Assembly (NCBI GenBank): GCA_016281475.1
Contig: JAEEIS010000060.1
Span: 7,645 to 71,644, forward strand
Source: Bacteroidales bacterium
GTDB lineage: Bacteria > Bacteroidota > Bacteroidia > Bacteroidales > P3
Length of the DNA: 64,000 nucleotides
Direction of reading: 5' to 3'
Below are positions 9,553 to 17,382 of this stretch, in pieces (position 1 is the first letter of the stretch; every line of letters starts with the position of its first letter). The notes below the pieces were generated by a model. It was not told the origin of the DNA. It did no database searches and worked only from the letters and a program-made list of their open reading frames with translations. A program made the position numbers and the translations under genes.

Positions 9553-9850
9553 TTACTTCACCACCAGCCACTGCGTGCGGGTGCCGTCCTTTGTGGTCAG
9601 CGTCACGAAGTAGTTGCCTGTCGGGTAGTCCGCCACGCTCAACGCGTACGTCACCGTCCCGGCCGCCACGTCGCGCAACGCCAGCACCGTGCCGCCCCTC
9701 GCGGCCTCCGCCAGCGTCACCGTCACCTCGCCGTGTGCCGGATTGGGCGTGAGGGTGAAGAGCCCTTCGCCCTCCGCACGGTGTCGATGCCCTCGCCCTC
9801 CCGGACGAAGTGGGCGGTGAACGCCGTGTCCTGACCATAAAAACCAACCA
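9553..9850 (-). pseudogene. Remnant of a T9SS type A C-terminal sorting domain
   Basis: The minus-strand frame ending at TAA (9553-9555) encodes GLFTLTPNPAHGEVTVTL, then ADYPTGNYFVTL and a final TRTQWLVVK. This is the pattern of the T9SS Por-secretion tail (PNP motif, GxYxV/L strand, basic end). The preceding segment continues in a different frame (DTAFTAHFVREGEGIDTV), so a single-base frameshift lies near 9775-9785. No start codon or upstream body exists within the next several hundred bases. It is read as the decayed 3' end of a cargo gene and could be a recombination scar. Confidence 0.75.
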
Positions 9851-10013
9851 GTTAGAACGGCATTTTTTTCAAAAAAAGAAGGTTACCTTCGGAGACGTTG
9901 CTTTGGCTCGGCAGAATGAGATTTTTGTTCTCCGCTTCGCTATCGAAACATCCACTGGATGTTTCTTCACCTCTGCTCTCACCCTGCCAACGTTGTATAC
10001 AATTGTTTTGTCC
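9851..10013. other. Gene-free spacer with a perfect hairpin
   Basis: No credible gene is present. 9945-9965 is a palindrome (GAAACATCCA-C-TGGATGTTTC) related to the AAACATCCWGTGAAYGTTT hairpins inside the repeats at 9313-9335 and 37414-37438, and is flanked by CGCTTCGCTATC. It appears to be an isolated part of the same repeat family. Confidence 0.5.
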
Positions 10014-10090
10014 ATTTTAACTCCCACTTTAACTACCCCTTTAATTTCCCCTTTAACTCCCCCATTTAACTCCCCATTTAACTCCCCATT
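10014..10090 (-). repeat. Tandem repeat of about 12 bp, AATGGGGAGTTA, seven units
   Basis: On the minus strand the units read AATGGGGAGTTA (twice), AATGGGGGAGTTA, AAGGGGAAATTA, AAGGGGTAGTTA, AAGTGGGAGTTA and a partial one. They decay away from 10090. They lie directly downstream of the predicted minus-strand promoter at 10123-10130, so they would form the start of its transcript. Confidence 0.75.
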
Positions 10091-10122
10091 ATTGTATGTT
10101 ATTTTTTTACTTTTTGTTAGTG

Positions 10123-10220
10123 CAAAAATAGCACTTCTTTCCCTCCCAGTTACCGATTCCTACCGCATACTACGGATTCGTACGGCTCCCTACCGATTTG
10201 TACCGATTCTTACCGATAGG
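10123..10220 (-). promoter_or_regulatory. 10-bp-phased TACCGATTNN array (7 units) upstream of a -7 box
   Basis: Seven consecutive 10-bp units occupy 10151-10220: TACCGATTCC, TACCGCATAC, TACGGATTCG, TACGGCTCCC, TACCGATTTG, TACCGATTCT, TACCGATAGG. A minus-strand -7 box, TATTTTTG (complement of 10123-10130), lies exactly 20 bp from the array edge. The same array type with the same 20-bp gap occurs at 39348-39425. The period equals one DNA helical turn, so a protein binding along one face is a natural reading; this is inference. Confidence 0.6.
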
Positions 10221-10333
10221 CGGACCCTTATAGGCTACTACGGCAATAAAGGAGCAATGATGTAACGGATGAAAATAGAGAGCTCGAGGGAGCCAGGAGG
10301 GGCAACGGAGGGGCACACCAGGGGTGTAGGAAG

Positions 10334-10798
10334 TCAGACCGCGGGAGGGAGGCCCCATCCGGCAAAATAGAAGAGGAGCGTCCAGCAGAGGAAGCGGAGG
10401 AACTTGCCCAAGAGCATGAAAAGCCCGCTGCGGAGGGGCGAGATGCGGTAGAAACCCAGCGCAATGGCAAAGACATCGCCCACGAAGGGGAGCCAGGTGA
10501 GCAGGGCGAGCCAGGCGCCCCATCGGGCGATGCGGCCGCGCTGCCGTTCGAGCGTCGGCTGCGAGACGCGGAACCACCGCTCGATCCACTCCCAACGGCC
10601 CAGCCAGCCGATGGCATAGGAGGTGAGCCCGCCCAGCCAGTTGCCGAGGGTGCCGACAAGAAGACAGGCCACCGGAGGGCATCCGGCCAGCAGGACACCG
10701 GCATAGAGGGCATCGGACGAGAAGGGGACGACGGTGGCGGCCAGGAAGGAGCCAAGGAAGAGGCCTAGGACGCCGTAGGACTGGAGAAAGGAGAGCAT
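10334..10798 (-). CDS. YqaA/DedA-type small membrane protein (SNARE-associated/VTT family)
   Basis: A 154-residue integral membrane protein. It opens with MLSFLQSYGVLGLFLGSFLAATVVPFSSDALYAGVLLAG, continues with the glycine-rich GTLGNWLGGLTSYAIGWLGR and ends with WLPFVGDVFAIALGFYR. This is the VTT-domain pattern of YqaA relatives, which are poorly characterised; DedA relatives transport lipid-linked or proton substrates. The start at 10798 is chosen because the hydrophobic region begins there. An in-frame ATG at 10867 would add a Pro/Arg-rich leader that nearly reaches greA. It is 97 bp downstream of greA on the same strand. The 10221-10333 gap holds nothing recognised. Confidence 0.85.
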   Translation of the reverse strand: MLSFLQSYGVLGLFLGSFLAATVVPFSSDALYAGVLLAGCPPVACLLVGTLGNWLGGLTSYAIGWLGRWEWIERWFRVSQPTLERQRGRIARWGAWLALLTWLPFVGDVFAIALGFYRISPLRSGLFMLLGKFLRFLCWTLLFYFAGWGLPPAV

Positions 10799-10894
10799 AG
10801 GAGGGAATGGTTGGCGGGGAATAAGAAAGCGGCGGAGTGGGGCCGTAGGGCCGTCGCTCCGCCGCATGGCTGATGCCCGCAGTGCGAGGGCGCG

Positions 10895-11368
10895 CTAGCG
10901 CTCGACTGCGATGATTTCGAACTGCATGGTGCCGGCAGGGACGACCACGTCGACCACGTCGCCCGCACGCTTGCCCAGGAAGGCCTGCGCAAAGGGCGAG
11001 GTGACGGAGATTTTGGCCTGCTTGAGGTTGGCCTCGCTCTCGGGGACGATGGTGTAGACCTGTCGCGCGTTGTTCTTGACGTTGCGGATGGTGATCTTGG
11101 AGAGGAGGAGGACTTTGGAGGTGTCGATTTTCGACTCGTCGAGCAGACGGGCATTGGCCACAAGCTCCTGGAGCTTGGAGATGCGAGCCTCGAGGTGGCC
11201 CTGCGCCTCCTTGGCGGCGTCGTATTCGGCATTCTCGGAGAGGTCGCCCTTGTCGCGCGCCTCGGCTATGGCGGCGGCGGCGGCGGGGCGGTCGAAGGCT
11301 ATGAGGTGGTGCAGCTCGTCCTTGAGCTTCTGGAGTCCCTCTTCACTGTAATAATTTATTTCAGACAT
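10895..11368 (-). CDS. greA: Transcription elongation factor GreA
   Basis: A 157-residue factor that inserts an N-terminal coiled coil into the RNA polymerase secondary channel and stimulates cleavage of backtracked RNA. The diagnostic acidic-tip motif GDLSENAEYDAAKE is at residues 41-54. The C-terminal FKBP-like domain ends with ISVTSPFAQAFLGKRAGDVVDV. The length is normal for the family. No -7 box was recognised in the short upstream gap. Confidence 0.97.
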   Translation of the reverse strand: MSEINYYSEEGLQKLKDELHHLIAFDRPAAAAAIAEARDKGDLSENAEYDAAKEAQGHLEARISKLQELVANARLLDESKIDTSKVLLLSKITIRNVKNNARQVYTIVPESEANLKQAKISVTSPFAQAFLGKRAGDVVDVVVPAGTMQFEIIAVER

Positions 11369-11392
11369 AATGGGTGTTGATAATAACGGTGT

Positions 11393-11432
11393 TTAAAAAT
11401 TAGGAAAGGCTTTGTTGAGCCTTTCCTAATCT
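11393..11432 (-). terminator. Terminator of the secDF-to-PorV-like operon
   Basis: ATTAGGAAAGGCT (11399-11411) and AGCCTTTCCTAAT (11418-11430) form a perfect 13-bp stem. On the minus strand it is followed by TTTTTAA. It begins 24 bp after the stop of the PorV-like gene. Confidence 0.88.
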
Positions 11433-11453
11433 TAGATTATGTGTGCTGACCAA

Positions 11454-12530
11454 CTAGAACCGGAAGGAACCTCCTATGACGTGGGTGCCACGCAGATTGT
11501 CGTTGGTGCGGTAGGCGTAGTCGATGGTGAGGCTGGTATTGCCATCGCCCTTCTTCTTGTTGAGGGGGACGTTGATGGAGGCACCTGCACAAAGACCAGT
11601 GCTGGAGGTGGTGCGGGCAGCAGCGTCGAAGATGTCGGGCTCGTAGACATAGCCGCAACGGAGGCGCAGGATGTCGAGCAGGCCGTATTCCAGACCGATG
11701 GCGTAGTTGTCCTTCAGGAACGCATTGGAGGTGAAGGCCAGGGCCAGGGTGAGGTACTGGTTGGCGGAGTTGAAGAGGAAGTCGTAGGAGAGACCAATCT
11801 TAAGGTTGGTGGGCAGCTCCATCTCGGCGGCGGGGTATTCGCCCGTCATGTTGTTGCCGGAATGGTTAGTGAAGGTGAAGGCCATGCCGTTGCCGCCATA
11901 GTAGAAGGCGGGGCCCCAGTTTTTGAGGGTGATACCGAACTTCAACTCGTCGTCGGCACCGGTGACATACTGGATGCCGGCATCGACAGCGAAACCGGAG
12001 GCATTGATGTCGGCCGTGGACTCGTTGATGATTTTGATGTTGACGCCACCATGGATGGAGGTGGTGAAGGAGTGGGCGTAGGCCACATTGAGGTTCATCA
12101 GCGTGGGCGAGTAGGTGCCGTTGATAGCCTCGGGGCTTTCGACGGTGGTGATGTCGATTTCGCCAACACTGGAAGTGACAACGCTAAGACCCAGCACACC
12201 GCGGTCGAACATGCGGACTGCCAAGCCGAAGGCGTTGACGGTGCCGCCGCTGTTGAGGCCGCTGTTGCCACCATAGAGCATGGTGTTGGAGTAGGTGGCT
12301 TCGATTTTGTTGATGAAGCTCAAGCCGGCGATGTTGGAGTAGAAGGCATCGAGACCGCGCACGTTGGCGACGTTGACACCGCCCCAACCATTGCTGCGAG
12401 CCCACGGGTTGATGAGCAACTGGGTGGCTCCGGCAGTACCTCTACGCTTATCGTTGCCAGCCCATGCGGACTCGACCGACAGCAGCATGACGAAGGCTAC
12501 TACTGTGATTATTCTAAATATGTTTTTCAT
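11454..12530 (-). CDS. PorV/PorQ-family outer-membrane beta-barrel protein
   Basis: A 358-residue outer-membrane protein related to PorV/PorQ (FadL-like 14-strand barrels), which shuttle or anchor T9SS cargo. Residues 1-24 are a signal peptide ending in SAWAG. The family opening GTAGATQLLINPWARSNGWGGV, then DAFYSNIAGL, matches the AxxLxIxxxAR-xxGGA ... NPAGL pattern. The rest alternates hydrophobic strands and ends in Phe (GGSFRF). It is encoded last, 32 bp after the giant surface protein and the TonB receptor. Barrels placed next to a cargo gene may be dedicated chaperones for that cargo. A start 9 bp upstream (12539) is also possible; 12530 gives the cleaner signal peptide. Confidence 0.82.
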   Translation of the reverse strand: MKNIFRIITVVAFVMLLSVESAWAGNDKRRGTAGATQLLINPWARSNGWGGVNVANVRGLDAFYSNIAGLSFINKIEATYSNTMLYGGNSGLNSGGTVNAFGLAVRMFDRGVLGLSVVTSSVGEIDITTVESPEAINGTYSPTLMNLNVAYAHSFTTSIHGGVNIKIINESTADINASGFAVDAGIQYVTGADDELKFGITLKNWGPAFYYGGNGMAFTFTNHSGNNMTGEYPAAEMELPTNLKIGLSYDFLFNSANQYLTLALAFTSNAFLKDNYAIGLEYGLLDILRLRCGYVYEPDIFDAAARTTSSTGLCAGASINVPLNKKKGDGNTSLTIDYAYRTNDNLRGTHVIGGSFRF

Positions 12531-12562
12531 TTCAGTCATTTTTATAGGTTATCAAACAATGC

Positions 12563-15500
12563 TTAGAATTGATAGTTTTGGAGGTCGACCTTACGCATGG
12601 TGCCAAACCACTTGACGACGCGCTCGCCGATGCCGGGTACCTTGAAGTGGATCAGATAGACACCGCCGGCAATGGGGATGCCGTTGTGGTTGTGGAGATC
12701 CCAGTCGAGGGTGGTGGCAGTGCCCGAGGTGGGGCCGAGACGACGCACCAGGGTGCCGTCAAGAGTGTAGATGGAGACGGTGGATCCGGTGGGGACGTTG
12801 ATGAAACGCACCTTGGTCTCGAGCTGGCTGAGGGACTCGTAAGTACTGGCACTGTAGTAGGGGTTGGGAACGACGCTGATGAGGCTGAGGATGGAATCCT
12901 GATAGCTCTTGCGCGAAGCATTCTTAGTGGCCTGGCCGGTGAGGGTGGCAATCTCGGGAGTGATTTCGAACATGTACATGGGGTAGTTGGCATTCTGTAT
13001 CTCGGAATCGCCAAAGAGACGGACACTGGTGCCGTTGGGCGAGAGATAGCGGCCATAGGGGGAGGTAACGTCGATGTCGACAGTCACATCACACGGGATG
13101 TTGATGGGGTTGTCGAAGAGGAAACGCTGGTTGACGAAGGGGATGTTAACCCACGCGGTGGAGGCAAAGAAGAGTGCCGCCGAGTCGCGCTGCGGGATTA
13201 GCGAGGTGCTCTCGCCGCTCAGCAAGCCATGGTTGACACGCAGGCGGTCGACATCGGTGGAGGGAACGAACTCCATGAGACGTTCGAGCGAGCCGAGCAT
13301 CTTGACTGCCCAGCGACCAGCGTCGTAGGAAGGTGTCTTGTAGGAGGTGACAACCGAGTTGCGACCATTGACGATGTCGTAGAAGATCTGGTCGGTGGCG
13401 TTCATGACATAGATGAAGTGGCGGCCGCCCATGACGTAGTTTTGCGTGCCTTCCATGAGGTCGGCCATGCTGGTGGGGTTCCAGAGCATGTCGGCACCGT
13501 TGAACTGGACGTAGCGCGAGTCTTCGCCAAAGAGGACGTTGAGACGCTCGCCGGTAACGGTGTTGATAGCATAGCCGGGGAACCAACCCATGCCGGTGGC
13601 ATTGATGTAGTCGGGATTGCTGGGATCATCGACATCGGAAGCAACACCAAGCTGCTCGGCGGTGCGACCCAACTTGTCGACAGAGGCGTGGTGACGCATC
13701 TGGAAACGACGGGCATTGCCTTCGGACTGGGTGTTGTCGTCGCACATCTCGAGGACGGGGCAACGGGTCCACTTGGAGGTGTCGCTGGTGAAGACGATAC
13801 GCACGCTGGGAAGCTTGGACATATCGTTAAAGTTCAACGACTTGTTCCAGTAGTTATCCATCGTCTGACGAAGGATGTTCCACTTGTTGTAGTTGCGGGC
13901 AAAGAGGGAGCTAATGGAGGTGACGCTGTCGATGATATGGTCGAGAGCAAGATAGTAGCGATAATTGAAGGCGGGGTGGAACGGAAGTGTGGAGGTGACA
14001 CCGTAAGGAGCCCAACCACCTTCGAGGCCTTCAAAGGTCTGGTAGCGGTCGACACCCACATAGGAGGGGTTCTGATACGGGTCGTCCTGATAACCTCTGT
14101 ATAAGTCTTCGTCGAGATAGATTTCGGAGAGGCTGACTTCGCCAGTGGTGGTGAGGAACTCGCCACGAGCACCGTCGGAGAACTGGCTGCCCGAACGAAT
14201 CCAGTTGTAGGTCATGTAGCTGTCGTCGTCGGGGAGATAAGAGAGCCAGGGCTTCGAGTTGTCGGCATAGGTGACAGAGGAACGGAGCACAACCTTCTCG
14301 TTGACAAAGCCACCGTAGTAGCGCGAAACGAGGTTGTCGCTGTTCTGGGTGGTGATGATAAGAGGAGTGGCCACGGGCTGCGGGTTGCTCATGGCAACGG
14401 CAATGCCGAGGTCGAGGAAGAGCTGCTCGTTGTAGCGGCCGAGGTTGAAGTCGGAACGTGCAGTGAGGACATCATCGTAGAGATAGGGGTTGTCGGCATA
14501 GGTGGGATCTTCGGGCGACTTGGAGATGGTCCAACCGCAATCGTCGATATCCTCTTCGTGGTCGAACTTGATGATGTATTTGCCAGCCTTGACATTCAGG
14601 GGGTCGATGACTTCGACATGAATGGGGCCGTAGTTTTCCTCGTAGTGGGGATTGAGAATCTGACAGGGCTGGGGAGTGGCGAGCATACCAGTGCCGTCGG
14701 CCTTGAACTTACCGGCAGGTCTGCCCGGCACACCGGGAGCACCCATGAGTTCCTGGATGGAGGCCTCGGTGAGACGGAGGACGGAGCCACCATTGCCATA
14801 GCCTTCGATACGCGTAATGTTGGGGCACATGCCGAACTCAGCCTGCACGACGGTACCGCCGTTCTCGGTAGCGGGGTCGTGGGGGATGGCGGTGACGGCA
14901 GTGATGGTCTTGCCAAACTCGTCCTTACGACCGGCAAGGTAGGGCTCTTTCTGACCATCGAGGAACGCGGCCTCGGTCTGAGAGTATTCCTTGTAGCGGT
15001 TCTGGGCGTAGGCAATGCAGATGAAGTAGTATTCCTTGTTGTTCACCAGACCGATGTTGCGGCCTTCGGCGAAAGCATCGGTGGTGATGCGGAAGACGTG
15101 CTGGATGCCCTGGTTGGAGCCTTCGACCATGATGTTGGGCTGGAGAAGGCCAGTGGTGCTGTTCTGAGTGTAGTTGACAAGGGTTCCGATGGGCAGCTGG
15201 GGGTTGGACTCGGTAGAGTCGTAGAAGTTGCGGATGTCGCACTGGGCAACGAGCTGGGCCTTGGTTATGTCGCGGATGTCAGCGATGGAGACGCTAGCAT
15301 CTTTGAGCTGATAGATCTGGTAGCCCTCGAACTTGTAGCTGCGCTGGTCGTCGGTGTAGACATATGTGGAATCGTCAAGAGTGTAGGAACGGACGATGGC
15401 GGGGTCGATTTCGGAGTAGTGCTCGCCATAGTTGTTGCTGTTGGGGTTGTCGTACTTGATGTAGAGGATGACCTCGTTGTTCATCTCCTGGACAACCAGC

Positions 15501-17353
15501 GAGGGAGCATCAGGACCATCGAGGACCTTGAAGCAGTTCTCGAAGAGGGCCTGGCAGACATCGTCGATTTCGCGGAGGAGGTCGACGGAGGACTCAGCCT
15601 TGCCCGAAGGAGCCTGTGCAAAAGGAATACCTACGGTGACATAGTTCAGAGCACCAGGTTTCAGGGTGAAAGGACCAGCAGACTGCATGAAACGACGGTC
15701 TTCAGGGCTGTTGCCAGCAGTGACCTCGGTCCAGACATCGACCTGGTTGCCGTCGGTACCCCAGTAGAGAGGATCGCTATCGCCAGGGAACATGAAGTCG
15801 CAGTCGAATTCGGTGGTACCGTCGTTGCTGCCGTTTCCACCATATTTCATGCGCTGACCGTTCTTCCAATAACCACGAAGGTAGTTGTAATAGTCGGTAG
15901 CCTTGGAGGGCTCGCCGATGATGGCGTCGTTACTATTGTTGTAGTAGACGAAACGGCGCATACCGAAACGCTCGTCGTCGACGATGTTGTTACCGAAGTT
16001 CACACCGTTGATGGCGCAGTTGCCAATGGCATCGCCAGGGGTGAAATACCAAGCCTGGGGATAGTATTGGTCGGCGTCGTCGGTGAGGGAGATGGTGTCG
16101 TAGGTGCCGTCAGGCAGCAGATAGCGCTGGAGCTGAGAGGGGAAGTAAGCACGCATCTTGCCAATGTCGATCTTGGGGTTGTCCTTGCCATCGGGATCCA
16201 TGTAGGGGCCCTGGAAGAAGTCGATACCTACTGCAGGGGGAATGCCCGTGTAGGAACCCGAACCGGGACCGTCGGACTCGTCACCATTGTAGCAGTAGCC
16301 GAGACCACGCTTGACATCGCAACCGACAAAGTCGTCGCGGGCAAAACCCAAATCGGGGTCGACCCACTGGCTGAAGTAGGTTTCGCGAAGTTCGTAAGTG
16401 GAACGGTTGATAATCTCGTAGGAGTAGAAGGTCATGTTGTTGATTTCGTCGTTGGTGGAGAAGGCGAAAGCCTGGGCACGGATTTCCATACCGATGGGCT
16501 GGCCTTGGGACTCGAGGTGGACGTTACCCATATCGTTGAAAATCCACCAAATGGTCTGGTCGCCCTTCAGCACCTGGTCGGAAAGGAGACCGCCTGTGAC
16601 GATACCCGCCTCGGTCTCAGCAGTGACGGAGACATGGGAGGTGTATTCGCGACCCCACTGGGCCTTCAGGGTACGAGGGCAGAGGTCGTTGTTGAAATCG
16701 TAGTAGGGATAGTCACCGTCTTCCCATTTGTAGACACCGTCGTGGTTGGCATCGAAGAAGGGGGCCAGGTAGGGAGACTGGTTCTCACCGCCCATGGCTG
16801 GCCAGTTCTTGATGGTTGCAGAGATGGCTTCGGGAGCAAAAGACTCGTTGGGAGTAGCACCGTTTTCATCATAGTCGAACATGGACATGAAGTCCAAGAC
16901 CTCGGTCTTGGTGATGATGTAGTGCTTGTCGTACTGGTTGCAGACAGGGAGGTCGACAGCGGCGGTGGTCAGCTCAAGGGGACCGGGCCAGTAGTCGTCA
17001 CCGTCCTGACCGAAACGCAATGCGGCAATACGGAGCTGCTCGTTCACATCGGTACCACCAATCCACAATGCGGCACAGTAGAGAGGGCAGGTGTTGCTGT
17101 TCTTGGGCAGGTGGTACTGGGCCACGCTACCGTCATACCACATGTTGCCATAGCCGTTAATAAGAGCTCTGACATTGTTGACATTCAATTCAGCGGTACT
17201 TTGTGCTCTTTTGCATCGGGCGGCTTGTGCCTTCACAGCCGTCTGGTTCGAACGAGAACGCTTGCAGACCTTGCAATCCTCAGCGTATGCCGTCCCTCCC
17301 AACATGGAGCATAGGCAGGCCACCAATACTAATTTGCTAATTATATTCTTCAT
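12563..17353 (-). CDS. 1596-residue secreted surface protein with FlgD-like/T9SS-type tail
   Basis: The signal peptide is residues 1-24 (ends GTAYAE) and is followed by a Cys-containing CKVCKRS segment. The N-terminal region has ALINGYGNMWYDG and PLYCAALWIGGTD, a pattern seen in large T9SS substrates. An EF-hand-like acidic loop (DANHDGVYKWEDGDYP, near residue 208) suggests calcium binding. No catalytic motif was recognised. The last ~100 residues (VVPNPYYSAS ... STVSIYTLDGTLVRRL ... HNGIPIAGGVYLIHFKV) are a FlgD-Ig-like domain equivalent to a type A sorting tail, although about 20 residues follow it. It lies between the TonB-dependent receptor (29-bp gap) and the PorV-like barrel (32 bp). 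It is probably exported by T9SS and held at the surface; its function is unknown. Confidence 0.8.
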   Translation of the reverse strand: MKNIISKLVLVACLCSMLGGTAYAEDCKVCKRSRSNQTAVKAQAARCKRAQSTAELNVNNVRALINGYGNMWYDGSVAQYHLPKNSNTCPLYCAALWIGGTDVNEQLRIAALRFGQDGDDYWPGPLELTTAAVDLPVCNQYDKHYIITKTEVLDFMSMFDYDENGATPNESFAPEAISATIKNWPAMGGENQSPYLAPFFDANHDGVYKWEDGDYPYYDFNNDLCPRTLKAQWGREYTSHVSVTAETEAGIVTGGLLSDQVLKGDQTIWWIFNDMGNVHLESQGQPIGMEIRAQAFAFSTNDEINNMTFYSYEIINRSTYELRETYFSQWVDPDLGFARDDFVGCDVKRGLGYCYNGDESDGPGSGSYTGIPPAVGIDFFQGPYMDPDGKDNPKIDIGKMRAYFPSQLQRYLLPDGTYDTISLTDDADQYYPQAWYFTPGDAIGNCAINGVNFGNNIVDDERFGMRRFVYYNNSNDAIIGEPSKATDYYNYLRGYWKNGQRMKYGGNGSNDGTTEFDCDFMFPGDSDPLYWGTDGNQVDVWTEVTAGNSPEDRRFMQSAGPFTLKPGALNYVTVGIPFAQAPSGKAESSVDLLREIDDVCQALFENCFKVLDGPDAPSLVVQEMNNEVILYIKYDNPNSNNYGEHYSEIDPAIVRSYTLDDSTYVYTDDQRSYKFEGYQIYQLKDASVSIADIRDITKAQLVAQCDIRNFYDSTESNPQLPIGTLVNYTQNSTTGLLQPNIMVEGSNQGIQHVFRITTDAFAEGRNIGLVNNKEYYFICIAYAQNRYKEYSQTEAAFLDGQKEPYLAGRKDEFGKTITAVTAIPHDPATENGGTVVQAEFGMCPNITRIEGYGNGGSVLRLTEASIQELMGAPGVPGRPAGKFKADGTGMLATPQPCQILNPHYEENYGPIHVEVIDPLNVKAGKYIIKFDHEEDIDDCGWTISKSPEDPTYADNPYLYDDVLTARSDFNLGRYNEQLFLDLGIAVAMSNPQPVATPLIITTQNSDNLVSRYYGGFVNEKVVLRSSVTYADNSKPWLSYLPDDDSYMTYNWIRSGSQFSDGARGEFLTTTGEVSLSEIYLDEDLYRGYQDDPYQNPSYVGVDRYQTFEGLEGGWAPYGVTSTLPFHPAFNYRYYLALDHIIDSVTSISSLFARNYNKWNILRQTMDNYWNKSLNFNDMSKLPSVRIVFTSDTSKWTRCPVLEMCDDNTQSEGNARRFQMRHHASVDKLGRTAEQLGVASDVDDPSNPDYINATGMGWFPGYAINTVTGERLNVLFGEDSRYVQFNGADMLWNPTSMADLMEGTQNYVMGGRHFIYVMNATDQIFYDIVNGRNSVVTSYKTPSYDAGRWAVKMLGSLERLMEFVPSTDVDRLRVNHGLLSGESTSLIPQRDSAALFFASTAWVNIPFVNQRFLFDNPINIPCDVTVDIDVTSPYGRYLSPNGTSVRLFGDSEIQNANYPMYMFEITPEIATLTGQATKNASRKSYQDSILSLISVVPNPYYSASTYESLSQLETKVRFINVPTGSTVSIYTLDGTLVRRLGPTSGTATTLDWDLHNHNGIPIAGGVYLIHFKVPGIGERVVKWFGTMRKVDLQNYQF

Positions 17354-17382
17354 ATCTTTATTATTTTTTCTCGTTAGTGTAA

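Noticed and set aside
11439..12566. 375-residue plus-strand ORF opposite the PorV-like gene, and a 918-residue one at 14558-17314 opposite the giant gene
   Set aside because: Both are Val/Gly/Asp/Glu-rich complements of beta-rich proteins, with no start context or domain signature.
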